From Batillaria attramentaria (taxonomy: Eukaryota; Mollusca; Gastropoda; Batillariidae), in NCBI GenBank assembly GCA_018292915.2, contig JACVVK020000326.1, positions 566,501 to 630,500 of the forward strand: a DNA stretch of 64,000 nucleotides, given 5' to 3'. Position 1 is the stretch's first letter. Each line of letters begins with the position of its first letter. Positions 44,490 through 55,046 of this stretch are shown piece by piece. The notes beneath the pieces were generated by a model. The model ran no database searches. It worked only from the letters and a program-made list of their open reading frames with translations, and was not told the DNA's origin. A program made the translations under genes and the position numbers.

Positions 44490-44930
44490 GAAGGTCGCCC
44501 AGAACTCGATCGGTGCCAACGTCAGCCAGTCGGGACGGTTCTCCACGGAAAGTGATCCTCTCCAGTCTCTCGCTTTCCCTTTTCGCCAGTCAAGTGATCC
44601 TCGTGCAGGGTTTGACTGATGGCGGCCCGCGATTCCTCCCACTGTCCGCGCCGCGATCTCTGCTGTCAGCCCCCGCCAGCCCCACAAAGATGAACTGCAT
44701 GATGAAGGGGGCCAGGTCCTCAACGGGAGATAAATCTGCCCCCACAACGTCCTATGGGCAGACGACTCTGCTCAGGGGACTCGTCTCGGGCGATGCTCCG
44801 ATGGCCGGCCGCGGCCCGCCGCTGTCGCTACGTGATTTAATGCTGCGGCTCATTTGAACGACAGGAACAACTCTCCTCCGGTGTCTCCCCCGATCGTGAA
44901 GAACCTCTGCTGCAAGTGCCGTGGTCCTCA
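44490..44930. other. GC-rich, CpG-rich patch (possible promoter or exon)
   Basis: Stands out from AT-balanced neighbours by runs such as GGCCGGCCGCGGCCCGCC. A short minus-strand frame from the ATG at 44852 gives 33 codons (MSRSIKSRSDSGGPRPAIG...) before a stop. I do not recognise the product. It lies about 9 kb upstream of the nAChR ATG in the same orientation, so an nAChR 5' exon is one option. Confidence 0.3.
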
Positions 44931-44936
44931 GAGACT

Positions 44937-45008
44937 TGTCCCTTGGGGCAGTTTCCCGACAGTAATCTGGCAGTAGATTACTGCTTCCTGTCCCAAGGGG
45001 AGCTGGGA
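44937..45008. repeat. Imperfect inverted repeat
   Basis: CCCTTGGGGCAG...CAGTAATCT faces AGATTACTGCTTCCTGTCCCAAGGG across a 5-base centre. Confidence 0.6.
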
Positions 45009-45024
45009 CAACCGAGCTTGTACA

Positions 45025-45090
45025 TGTAAAGGAAGCGTTGGAATGTCCATGTTTCGGTTGTTACTTCGATTCCCGGTGGGAAGCCAAATT
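45025..45090 (+). mobile_element. SINE-A fragment, diverged
   Basis: AGCGTTGGAATGTCC, ACTTCGATTCCCGG and GAAGCCAAAT follow the SINE-A head order. Confidence 0.45.
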
Positions 45091-45354
45091 GAATTGCACT
45101 CTTTAAACACTCAGCCAAACATTAGGCGTCCTATTTTCAACACAGTATGAGTATAATGTAAATCCATAGTTAGTTGTACGAAACCGTTCTAATGATGCCC
45201 AGATATTTACTGGTTGTGTATTTCTAGTTTTGTGTTCTTGTGCCGCGTGGTACCCCTTTCCTCTTTTTAAGAAACTGAAAATACTATAGCATTTTTTCTT
45301 ACTTTTTTTTTTTTTTTACTTTTTTTTTTCCTTTTTTTTTGGGGGGGGGGGGGG

Positions 45355-45640
45355 GGGGCTTTCGGGAAATTCGGGCTGCTTCCCCCTGGGAAACGCTTGT
45401 TGCCGCAATGCAGAGCCACCCAACCTGCCTATCCTTTTGGGAATTTTGGTGGGGGAGCAAAGCCGGATAACCCGGACAGGAATCCCCTATGAGCAGCCCG
45501 GTAGCCAGAGGGAAAAAAACGGTTATCACATAATTATGCCACAAGGTCGACCTGGGACTGAACGCACGCTTCGTCGCTGTGACATTGGTAACGACCCTTC
45601 AATAGTGCACCTGCACAGTCCGCTCACCTAGTAATATTGT
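45355..45640 (-). mobile_element. SINE-C, near full length
   Basis: AAATTCGGGCTGCTTCCCC to the reverse of the tRNA-like head, collinear with 13099-13385; the internal segment is a poly-G next to a poly-T run at the left end. Confidence 0.82.
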
Positions 45641-47550
45641 TTTTGTATTAATAAAACCGTAACGAAATCAGTCAACAGTGAAATTGGAGATTACATTTTA
45701 ACATGGACTAATTACACTCATCGATACACATTGAAAGATGTGTAAACTATACGTGTCTTTTGTATGCCTCTTTATGAAATGATGGGTAAAAAAAAAAGTT
45801 ATCCTCATTGGGAATGGGTGGGCACCACTGCTATGAAGCCGACGCAAGCGCCGAGAAAGGATATCCAGGGATATTTATGTGTGGCAGAGGTCATACTACG
45901 TGAGTGTATAGATCGGGAGTCAGTCTGCGGCAGGAGTTCATTGTACTTGCAGTGGGAGAAGCGGATCGGAATCCCTCATTCTTATAATCGAAACAGGTGT
46001 ACTTGACAGTCTTGCCTCAATTTGTCTGTGTCAAAACTAATGATCGCCGATATTTTCTTGGCTGATTTGTTTGTTTGTTTCTTTCTTTCCGTATTGTTTT
46101 CCTTGGTAGTTTTTCGTTTGTGAATACGAAACTACTGAAAGTTTCTTTTAAGGAAAATACTGAACTTTTGGAACAGAAAACAGTTTCAAGTACTAGGGAT
46201 ATATTTCCAGCAGTTTCCTCTGCAAATTGGCAGACTTTCCTTTCAAATCTCAGTCCCTTGTGTTCGAATCATACATGATACGCTGCACACCAATAATGGT
46301 TTGTTTCGCATTTTGCCCTTTACAAAAAGGTCATTCTTGACCTGGAATGGTTTGATTTTGTTGAGATCTCCTATGGGTGTAGTAGTACCACAAACTGACC
46401 GAGGTTTGTAACAGGAGGCAACCTGCCGGTGAAGCCGGGACTTTTTGCGCGCAAGGCAAAAGAGAGGTGACGCGAGTGAATTTGAGTTAAGCGGCTTTCC
46501 GGCCTACACAGAAAGTAGACTTGCATTACTCCGGCGAAGGCTGAGCGGAAAAGAGACATTAGAATTTATTTCAAAACGTCTGTCAGGTGTGTGCCTCTGA
46601 ATGGTTTGTGCATGGTAATTTTTATATCTAGACTAAAGCATGCTGAGGGGTGATCACGGTGCCTGAGGTTAACTGGAAAAGTTTAGGCGTTTGGAAGTTT
46701 CTTCCATATTTTCTGGTCTTGATCCTGCAGCTGAACAATGCATATAAAATATCTTACTTCGTGTTTCAGCCCACTCTAGATGTATTTCTACAATCAAAAT
46801 ACTTTGATTTTGTGGGGATCTCCTGCAGATGACCACTAGGTACAAAAACTTTTTTGCTTTGCAGTTCATGTTTCCACCAAAAGAGGTCAACGTTCTTTTT
46901 TGTACAAAGCAGTCTATAACTACTTTGAATTGGTCAGTTGTCACAGAGAAAAGCCAATAACTATACACTTCGCCGCTCCAGCGATACGTCTCAATTTCCC
47001 AGCATTAGTCGTCATTGTCATGGCCCTGGACAGGATACTTAGCTGAATCACCCGTGTAAATCAGGGTTCTGATCCCGTCTCGACTTTGCCCATAACGATC
47101 GGCTCTAACATAATGGACGGAAAGAGTGTCATGGTATTACCCCTAAATGGTCAGGTGTCGATTTTGTCTGGGTGCGTGTCTGTAATTGATTAAGCTAGGG
47201 GTTGAAGGGTTGAAGACGGTAAAGGCTTTCTCTGCATGTGGGGCCAGATCCAGAAAGAGCAGAGGATATGGAGGCTAAAAGGGGGAACGGGGAGGTAGAG
47301 GAGGTTGGGGGGGGGGATGGGGAGGGGAGGGGGGGTGGTAGGAGGGGAGTAACCCGTGAACCCAGCCAATGCTACATCATGTTAGCCCTGTACTGTAGCC
47401 TCGTTATGAGGGTTATGAGGAAGGGGGGAGGGGGTTGAGGAGGGGGTGTTTACGGTGACTTAGTGGGTCCTTTAGTTGGACCATTTATGTTCGAAGCTTC
47501 GCCAGTAGCATTTTTAGTACCTAAATCAGTAAATGGGGTAAAAATATTGA
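45641..47550. other. No gene or element recognised
   Basis: Mostly unique sequence, AT-balanced, with a purine-rich G run at 47285-47350. The short reading frames have no recognisable content. Confidence 0.6.
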
Positions 47551-47554
47551 GATC

Positions 47555-47910
47555 GAAGTTTTGTTATTGTTGTTGTTGTTGCGGTTACTGTTGCTGTTGT
47601 TCCTGTTGTTGCTGCTGTTGCCGCTGGTGTTGCTTTGCTGTTACTTTTACTACTGCTGTTGTTGCTGTTGGTGATGCTGTTGCTGTTGCTATTGCTGATG
47701 AAGATGCTGTCGTTTCTGTTATTGTTGCTGTACTGTTGGTGTTGCTGTTGTTGGTGTTGCTGCTGTATTAGTGTTGTTGGTGTTGCTGTTGTTGGTGTTG
47801 CTGCTGTATTAGTGTTGTTGGTGTTACTGTTGTTGCTGTTACTATTGTTGCTGCACTAGTTTTGTTACTGTAACTGTTACTGTTGTTGCCGCTGTTGTTG
47901 TTGCTGTTGG
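47555..47910. repeat. Long imperfect (TTG/CTG)n tract
   Basis: About 355 bp of GTTGCT-like triplets, including a direct duplication of GTTGCTGCTGTATTAGTGTT. Confidence 0.93.
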
Positions 47911-48389
47911 GAGGGGGGAGCTGAGGCTGTGGTCGATTGCCTTTTTGTTTTTTTGCACGGAGGTAGATTGTTTCCTTGACTGAAAGTGCACCACATCGCA
48001 AGGCTTTGAAGAACGGACTATTTGCACCACTTAGGCGCAAGGGAAGGAGTGGCCATGTTCCATCAGACAGGGACAATCTCCCCTGCACTCGGATTTCGTC
48101 CCTCTAAATTGATCGGCCTCTTCCATCGCTTGTGTAATGTCTGCTGCCCGTCAACTTCAATCTCTTTTGAAAAGCTCGTCCTCTCAGACGGAAGAATATT
48201 GTGCATTACTTGCATCGTAAACGTGATATGAGCAGCAAGGGGAATCCGATCCTTCAGATGACGTAATTGCCTTTAGAACTTCCCAAGCAAAAACAAAACT
48301 GTTTTCTCAGTGCAGTTGCCAAATTTGTTGTTGTTTGTTGTTGCTGGTGCTGCTGCTGTTGTGGTCTTGTTGTCGTAATTGTTGCCGTC

Positions 48390-48755
48390 GTCGTCAGTTG
48401 TTGTTGTTGTCGTTGGTCGTTGCTCTGTGTGGTATTTAACTATTGTGACAGGTTACATTGTATATATGTAGTTGTTGTCTATTTTTACGCCGCAACTTGG
48501 GAGCCGGGTGGCCGAATGGTAGAGCGTTGGACTTCCAGTGCTTGGGTCTTGAGTTCGTATCCCGGCTGGAGCCAAATATTTGTGCAGGTTTTTTCATCGT
48601 TGCCCAGTGTTTGATATCACCCATATGCGGTGAAAAAGGACGTTAAACCCCCAAACACCCACCCACCCCACCCTTTACGCCGCAACTAAATTGCCTCCCC
48701 TTGAGGACAATAAAGAATTATTGAATTGAATCGAATTGAATTGAATTGGTAATGG
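48390..48755 (+). mobile_element. LINE/SINE 3' terminus (TTGAA tail), split by SINE-A
   Basis: ...TTTTTACGCCGCAACT, then SINE-A, then AAATTGCCTCCCCTTGAGGACAATAAAG followed by (GAATT)n. Hairpin, AATAAA and pentamer tail resemble non-LTR retrotransposon ends. The 5' limit is uncertain. Confidence 0.6.
48498..48673 (+). mobile_element. SINE-A nested in a retroelement 3' end
   Basis: Full-length SINE-A with a perfect 14-bp target duplication TTTACGCCGCAACT at 48484-48497 and 48674-48687. Confidence 0.94.
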
Positions 48756-49111
48756 ATGAGGTTGGTCAGTGGTACAGGGCGTGTCATATCACTGCTGTAA
48801 TGGGCATTTGTCGTTATTGTGACGTAATTATTTTAATCAGAATACACAGCATGTGATTTTGGCAGCAAATGGAGCAACGCCTGTATACCGCATCGGGGTG
48901 TAGCAGGTGCATCACCAGCATAATCCAAAAGAGAACTCTACACAGGTGAGTGTCGCTGCACTGCGGCGACTCGCTTTCCCGGATGGAGAAACCCGAATTT
49001 AGGGGGAGGGAAGGGGTATTCACAGCAGCTGAAGTAAAACGCAGAGGGTAGGGAATAAAATTACTTGAGTTGACTTGAAGAAAGAACAACCACAAAACCA
49101 GCAGCGTTTCA

Positions 49112-49420
49112 GCTGTTAGTGGTGTGACCACGGACAGTGGACACCTGTTTAGGAAAGCCACATTTCTTGGTCTTTTGGGTGTACTTAAAAGGTTTATAAG
49201 GTGGTGGTGTTTTAATTTATACCTGCAAGACGTTATCCCCACTGCGGGGAATAATACCCGAACTTCAAAACCACGGGTCTTACTTCTGTTAGTGGTGTGA
49301 CCACGTGCAGCGGATTCCTGTATCCTTTGTCTCTTGGGTGTATTTATAAGCTTCATAAGGAAACTGTGTTGTTGTTTTAATTTATACCTGCAAGAAGTTA
49401 TCCCTATTGCGGTTATTTCC
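49112..49420. repeat. Tandem duplication, about 175-bp unit
   Basis: CTGTTAGTGGTGTGACCAC at 49112 and 49287, and TTTAATTTATACCTGCAAGA later in both units. A 225-codon minus-strand frame crosses it but shifts relative register between units, so it is not called as a gene. Confidence 0.85.
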
Positions 49421-49724
49421 TTCTTCTTGTCGGATGCGTTGCTTAAATCAGCGTCGCCAGTAATGATCGAAATGTGTACACATATCCCCAAACGTGACGA
49501 GTTTGTGGCGGTCTGGGTTCACATTTCTGTGGTATTGTCACGATTGAAATTCGGTAAATGGCACTAATTAGCCAAATTTCAACAGAGCAAAAGGAAAGCC
49601 CTGTTGGTACAAGCGGTGGGCGATGTTTTCAGCCTGCGTTCGAGAAATTAGCGTAGCGTTAGAGAAATTTGTGTAGCTACTAGCTAGCAATAATAATAAT
49701 CGCATTAATATAGACGCGTGATCC

Positions 49725-50148
49725 CAAATATTTGGCTCAAAGCGCCGCGAGTTAAACCCAACACGCACGCTCACGTGAATCACACGCATTCTCTCACACA
49801 CTGGTCATGAACGCATTACAATCACGTGTTGCAAACGGCAAGCTCAGCAATTTAAGTTTCGGAATTTCAGAATTGCATTTGGTTTTGTGGGCTGAACAAG
49901 TCTAAAGCAGAGAGTAAGGAAGCTTAGCTGGAGAACCCGGAGAGACCCCCCGACGGTAGGCGGCCCGAATAGACGGCGCCAACCACGAGACAGAAATATT
50001 CTTCGCCCCGAGTGGGACTCAAACCTGACTTCCCCCCACTGGTGACAAGGTCTTTTTTTTTTTATTAATTTCTTTTTTGACATATACACATTTCATAGAA
50101 ATAAAGAAAACAAGACAACAACAAACAAAAGCAAAAAGGTGGACAAAA

Positions 50149-50207
<59 letters not shown>

Positions 50208-50423
50208 GGCATACTATGTAAACTTGACTGAGGAGGGCCATGGACAAAAGCAAAACAAAAAAAAATCATAAAAAAGGTCCAGGGAAGGCACTTGTACTGC
50301 CAATCGTTCACTGCTCCACTATCACACAAAAGGGCAAAAGAAGCAAAACAGGGGATATGCATCCGCCAGGGGACATAACTTCAGGTGACAAGGTCTTAAA
50401 CTACTAGACCACCGACCGCCCAG
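49725..50423 (-). mobile_element. SINE-B, full length, split by a retrocopy
   Basis: Minus strand: head GGCGGTCGGTGGTCTAGTAG (50423 downward) to GGTCTT, interruption 50055-50383, then the body and the GCGCTTTGAGCC end near 49732. Confidence 0.88.
50055..50383 (-). mobile_element. Polyadenylated retrocopy (processed RNA or novel SINE) inside SINE-B
   Basis: A 329-bp insert with a 14-bp target duplication GGTGACAAGGTCTT (50041-50054 and 50384-50397). On the minus strand it ends in AATAAA running into poly-A, the mark of reverse transcription of a polyadenylated RNA. It contains a (GT)n tract (50150-50206 on plus as CA). No reading frame or tRNA-like head recognised, so the source RNA is unknown. 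Confidence 0.85.
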
Positions 50424-50468
50424 TAATATATGCTCTTACATATGCAGTTTCCCTATGTACTTATGTAT

Positions 50469-50471
<3 letters not shown>

Positions 50472-50500
<29 letters not shown>
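50472..50500. repeat. (TA)n microsatellite
   Basis: Left border of the ribozyme array. Confidence 0.96.
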
Positions 50501-50504
<4 letters not shown>

Positions 50505-50811
50505 AGGAACAAAGGCGTTACTAAAGCCGAAAACATGCGCTCAATCAGGTCAATTTGAAAGTAGGGGAAGTAAGTAAATCTGAGAGCGCTCCCTAGATCT
50601 AGGAGGTGTGTGCTTTGTATGCCATTGGACAAGTCCGCCTTGCCCTATATTGGCTACAAGCCACAATGGGAGGGGGGGGGGAGACCTACCATCCTACCGC
50701 TGAAACGTCTAACAGATCTAAGGGTATCTCACCATTCATAGTGCCCCCATTCCCCTCCCACCGGGAGGAAAATGGTCGGTACGACCAAGGCCATATGAAT
50801 TGGTGATTTTA

Positions 50812-50867
50812 GCCGCTCACGACCATGGTTTCGGGTCAATGGGACCCTCATCAGGTGAGCATGCGGC
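50812..50867 (-). ncRNA. Hammerhead ribozyme 1 (type I)
   Basis: Minus strand, 5' to 3': stem I strand GCCGC-AT-GCTCAC (50867-50855), CTGATGA (50854-50848), stem II GGGTC-CCATT-GACCC (50847-50833), GAAA (50832-50829), stem III ACC/GGT, cleavage after GTC at 50821, then the stem I partner GTGAGC-GGC (50820-50812). Six pairs GCTCAC/GTGAGC and three more GCC/GGC flank a 4-nt bulge on the 5' strand. All core bases fit the hammerhead consensus. Confidence 0.92.
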
Positions 50868-51366
50868 GATACCCACGAGGGCTGCAGCGTCCAACTAGCA
50901 CTAAAAGGCTGCCCCAGAATAATCTGGTGCGTCTCCAGTACTAGCAGACGTTGCTACTCTAAAGCTCTGCAAGAGGTTTCAGCGGAAAAAGACTAAATAA
51001 TTTAGAAGGAGCAACTGCCTAGGTGTAATGTCATGTAATTACATTTAATATAGAATAGGAACAAAGGCGTTACTAAAGCCGAAAACATGCGCTCAATCAG
51101 GTCAATTTGAAAGTAGGGGAAGTAAGTAAAGCTGAGAGCGCTCCCTAGATCTAGGAGGTGTGTGCTTTGTATGCCATTGGACAAGTCCGCCTTGCCCTAT
51201 ATTGGCTACAAGCCACAATGGGAGGGGGGGGGGGGGAGACCTACCATCCTACCGCTGAAACGTCTAACAGATCTAAGGGTATCTCACCATTCATAGTGCC
51301 CCCATTCCCCTCCCACCGGGAGGAAAATGGTCGGTACGACCAAGGCCATATGAATTGGTGATTTTA

Positions 51367-51422
51367 GCCGCTCACGACCATGGTTTCGGGTCAATGGGAC
51401 CCTCATCAGGTGAGCATGCGGC
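51367..51422 (-). ncRNA. Hammerhead ribozyme 2 (type I)
   Basis: Identical in every base to ribozyme 1, shifted by 555. Cleavage after C at 51376. Confidence 0.92.
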
Positions 51423-51921
51423 GATACCCACGAGGGCTGCAGCGTCCAACTAGCACTAAAAGGCTGCCCCAGAATAATCTGGTGCGTCTCCAGTACTAGC
51501 AGACGTTGCTACTCTAAAGCTCTGCAAGAGGTTTCAGCGGAAAAAGACTAAATAATTTAGAAGGAGCAACTGCCTAGGTGTAATGTCATGTAATTACATT
51601 TAATATAGAATAGGAACAAAGGCGTTACTAAAGCCGAAAACATGCGCTCAATCAGGTCAATTTGAAAGTAGGGGAAGTAAGTAAAGCTGAGAGCGCTCCC
51701 TAGATCTAGGAGGTGTGTGCTTTGTATGCCATTGGACAAGTCCGCCTTGCCCTATATTGGCTACAAGCCACAATGGGAGGGGGGGGGGGGGGGACCTACC
51801 ATCCTACCGCTGAAACGTCTAACAGATCTAAGGGTATCTCACCATTCATAGTGCCCCCATTCCCCTCCCACCGGGAGGAAAATGGTCGGTACGACCAAGG
51901 CCATATGAATTGGTGATTTTA

Positions 51922-51973
51922 GCCGCTCACGACCATGGTTTCGGGTCAATGGGACCCTCATCAGGTGAGCATG
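51922..51973 (-). ncRNA. Hammerhead ribozyme 3 (type I), at the array's 5' edge
   Basis: Core, stem II, stem III and the inner six pairs of stem I are identical to copies 1 and 2. The outer GCC/GGC pairs are lost because the array ends at CATG and flanking TGAGTATATA follows. Cleavage after C at 51931. Confidence 0.88.
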
Positions 51974-51988
51974 TGAGTATATATATAT

Positions 51989-51995
<7 letters not shown>

Positions 51996-52047
<52 letters not shown>
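51996..52047. repeat. (GT)n microsatellite
   Basis: About 50 bp just beyond the ribozyme array. Confidence 0.96.
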
Positions 52048-52053
<6 letters not shown>

Positions 52054-52089
52054 GGCGTGCGTGCTTTTTAGTCGTTGAGGTCTGTGATG

Positions 52090-52172
52090 TGTGTTTGTGT
52101 GTTTAATGCCGCTGTTTTAAAAACAAATTGCCCAAGTTGGGATAATAAATGAAATGAATTGAATTGAATTGT
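52090..52172 (+). mobile_element. Retroelement 3' terminus (TTGAA tail)
   Basis: AAATTGCCCAAGTTGGGATAATAAATGAAATG followed by (AATTG)n, parallel to the end at 48688-48755. Confidence 0.55.
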
Positions 52173-52548
52173 AATAATCACAATGTGTACACATAAGCTA
52201 ACCCCAGGCTTGACGCGTTGGTGGCGGTCTGTCGGTCGGACTGTGAGTCAGTCAATGGGCGTGCAACCTGGCGGTAATTAACACAATCCGTTACGCGTTC
52301 ATACGCCGCCATACATACTCCAGCACCCTCTGCCTCATCTCCCGGATTTCCACCCAGTGCACATGACTGCTGGAGCGGAACGAATGGTCTTCCTCCACAT
52401 GTCCGTTGGTTCCGTTAGTTCTTGATGACTGTATTGACAGTAGACCGCGAATATCCCCCCCCCCCACGCCACCTTCCCACTCTCTCTCCTCCCCCGGTAC
52501 ACCTGCCTCCACACACTCTCTCTCTCTCTCTCTCTCTCTCATGTAGCC

Positions 52549-52615
52549 GCGAAAGTGTCTTTGCTGCTTGCGCGGCGTTAAGCCCTATTTAACTAACTAA
52601 CTATCTAACTAACTC
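52549..52615 (+). mobile_element. SINE/LINE 3' terminus with (AACT)n tail
   Basis: GCCGCGAAAGTGTC...TTGCGCGGCGTTAAGCCCTA then AACTAACT. Same family as 61438-61498 and 61776-61840. Confidence 0.6.
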
Positions 52616-52691
52616 TCGTGAGCTCTGATTTTGATTCTCTATTTCTTGTTTTTGCAGCAAATGTTGTTTATCCTTTGTGCTTGTTTCATAG

Positions 52692-52717
52692 TATAGTAAC
52701 GGCGAGTTCGTTCGGGT

Positions 52718-52749
<32 letters not shown>

Positions 52750-52823
52750 GTTGTTGTTGTTTTTTAAATAGTTTTTTTATGGCCTCGGCGCCTACAACTT
52801 CTACCGTTGAAAAATAAAGTTTT

Positions 52824-52887
<64 letters not shown>

Positions 52888-52918
52888 CCCCCCCCCCCAC
52901 ACACACACACACACACAC
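52692..52918 (+). repeat. CAACGG/CCGTTG repeat with (CT)n, C-run and (CA)n tail
   Basis: TAACGGCGAGTTCG...TTCTACCGTTGAAAAATAAAG then TTTTG and a long CT, C, CA microsatellite. Confidence 0.78.
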
Positions 52919-53621
52919 TGACACACACCTTCGTTTACCACATAATCTCGTAGTTACAAAGTTAGTAGTAGTAGGGTTAGCAACAGCAGGTGCAACACCT
53001 GGCTGATCGTTGTGGTAAGAAACTGCCTTTACCTTTGTCAAATCAAGTTTCATATTTATATAATTCATTATTCTCTCACCTCCTTTTCGTCCACTGTTCG
53101 CCCCCCCCCCCCCTCCGCCTTCCCCCTCCTGCCCCCAATCTACCTGTCAACTGTCCTGAACATTTCTCATGGCATACATATTGACTCTTTTTTCTTTTTA
53201 TTTTAATCATACCGATCTCAGAGGACGCGGTCACATTGTAACCACTCAATGAAATCAGTTGAACAGGATGTTCTCTCTCTTGATCAGTTTATGCACCGTG
53301 GACCATGTCTGTTTATTTGTTCATGTGCAGTGGACCATTGTCTGTTTATTGTGTTCACTATCCGTTTAATTGCTCGTGCGTAGCGGACCATATCTGAAGT
53401 CCAGTTCAAATGGCCTTTGGTCAGATCAGTCCCAGAAGAGAGAGACAGACAAGCAGAGGCAGGGATTTTTTTTTTTAACCCTTTCTTTTCTCTCATTTCC
53501 CAACCCGCAAAGGCGTCATGAGCATGCAGCAGGCACGGAAGTTGTTTGTTGCGTCCTAGATATGGCCAGTCATCATCATCATCATCAATATATCCATAGA
53601 GAGAACAAGAAGAAGAACAAG

Positions 53622-53690
53622 AACCTTTATTTCGCAACGGTAGAAGTTACAGGTATATTAATACCAATTAATAACTTTCCGTTGCTGTAC
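53622..53690 (-). repeat. CAACGG/CCGTTG repeat, reversed
   Basis: Minus strand: CAGCAACGGAAAGTT...ACTTCTACCGTTGCGAAATAAAGG then TTCTTGTTCTTCTTC. Confidence 0.72.
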
Positions 53691-53748
53691 TACATGGACT
53701 AAATCGATTTTCAACAAATGAAAAATTGAGATAATAGGGAAGGGCAAC

Positions 53749-53755
53749 ACACACA

Positions 53756-53814
<59 letters not shown>
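53749..53814. repeat. (CA)n microsatellite
   Basis: About 65 bp. Confidence 0.97.
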
Positions 53815-53815
<1 letters not shown>

Positions 53816-53918
53816 GTGGCACATGTATTGTTCACACACATCCGTACAGAACAGTAATCATGTGAACAGAAACAAGCGTCGGTATAGTTCTTACCGCACA
53901 CATTATTTATGTTGCTGA

Positions 53919-54043
53919 AAAGAGAAAGAGAAGAGTAGAGAGAGAACGAGAAAGAAAGAAAGAGAGAGAAAAATAGAGACAGAGAGAGAGAGAGCCAGGC
54001 AGACAGACAGAGAGACAGACAGAGAGAAACAGAGAGAGAGAAT

Positions 54044-54077
<34 letters not shown>

Positions 54078-54110
54078 CTGACTGACTGACTGACTGACTG
54101 ACTGACTGAA
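53919..54110. repeat. (GA)n/(CAGA)n then (GACT)n microsatellite
   Basis: GA-rich region ending in nine GACT units at 54074-54109. Confidence 0.95.
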
Positions 54111-54169
54111 ACTTTATTTTCCAAGGATGAGAACATAGACGCACAGGTCTCTCTTACTGTCTGTCCTTG

Positions 54170-54172
<3 letters not shown>

Positions 54173-54234
<62 letters not shown>
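54173..54234. repeat. (CA)n microsatellite
   Basis: About 61 bp. Confidence 0.97.
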
Positions 54235-54237
<3 letters not shown>

Positions 54238-54862
54238 CATACATGGCATTACATACATAGCACATGCTACACGCAATGCCTACAGCAACACACATACAGA
54301 GCATAACTACAACGCGTGACACCCAAGACAGCACAGGGGTAACACACTGAGCAGTAAAAGAGAGAGAGAGAGAGAGGCGCCGGGGGGGGGGGGAGGGGGG
54401 GGGGGAGAGAATTTCAGGCCAGAAGATAAATCTCACTTCTCCCCTGTACTCTGTCTTTTTGAAATGTCCATTTGTATCTGTCAGCTACTGCGTGCCGACG
54501 CATGCAACTTTCCGCCAAGGAAACTATCGAAAGTGGATGGTGCTGTTGGCAATCTAAACATATATCTTCTTTTTTGCATCCCGATAATTTCTTCCTTTGG
54601 GGTTGTTTCTAGTTTAGTGCCTCCGTGAACGCAAGCAACATTTAAATTCTGCTTAACAGAAGACGTAAGACCAGTCCGGCGTGTTCTCTGAGCGCAGCCA
54701 CTGTTCGTCTGGATTTCGCGTAAACGTTTTGGGAGTTTTGTTGTTGGTGGTGGTGATGGTGGTTTTTCAGCTCGAAGGAAGTGGCTGAGACCTGTTTCGT
54801 TCTATTTTCACATCAAACCTGAAATATCCTTAACTGAGTTTCTTCTTTAAAAAAAAAAAAGG

Positions 54863-54902
54863 AGAGAGAGAGAGAGAGAGTGAGAGAGAGAGAGAGAGAG
54901 AG
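54863..54902. repeat. (GA)n microsatellite
   Basis: Preceded by a poly-A run. Confidence 0.95.
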
Positions 54903-55002
54903 ACGTAAACTGTACGTGTGTTTTAAGGTCAAAGCCGGGTAGCTATGCCAGCACATGTGCACTGTGTCAAAGCTGTGTAAGTTTATGCAAACTTCTTCCT
55001 TG

Positions 55003-55046
55003 TTTGTTTGTTTGTTTGTTTGTTTGTTTGTTTGTTTGTTTGTTTG
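55003..55046. repeat. (TTTG)n microsatellite
   Basis: Eleven units. Confidence 0.96.

Larger units (their letters stand above)
50498..51974 (-). repeat. Tandem array of 555-bp hammerhead-ribozyme units (retrozyme-like), 2.7 copies
   Basis: GAATAGGAACAAAGGCG starts units at 50501, 51053 and 51608. Units are nearly identical; they differ mainly in the length of a G-tract and one T/G change (50579 region). On the minus strand every unit carries an intact type I hammerhead, with cleavage sites exactly 555 nt apart (50821, 51376, 51931). Each unit also has a 66-67-codon plus-strand frame, which I regard as incidental. The array lies between (TA)n on the left and TATATATATA-(GT)n on the right. No known protein domain, LTR or tRNA-like head is seen. 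Known retrozymes are non-autonomous, replicate through circular RNA and use retroelement enzymes; that this locus does so is inference. Confidence 0.9.

Noticed and set aside
48814..49491. 225-codon minus-strand frame as a gene
   Set aside because: It spans a tandem duplication whose copies change register, and no known domain or suitable start context is visible.
50606..51916. Three copies of a 66-67-codon frame in the ribozyme array
   Set aside because: They are on the strand opposite the ribozyme, include a variable G-tract and look like chance frames in the repeated unit.
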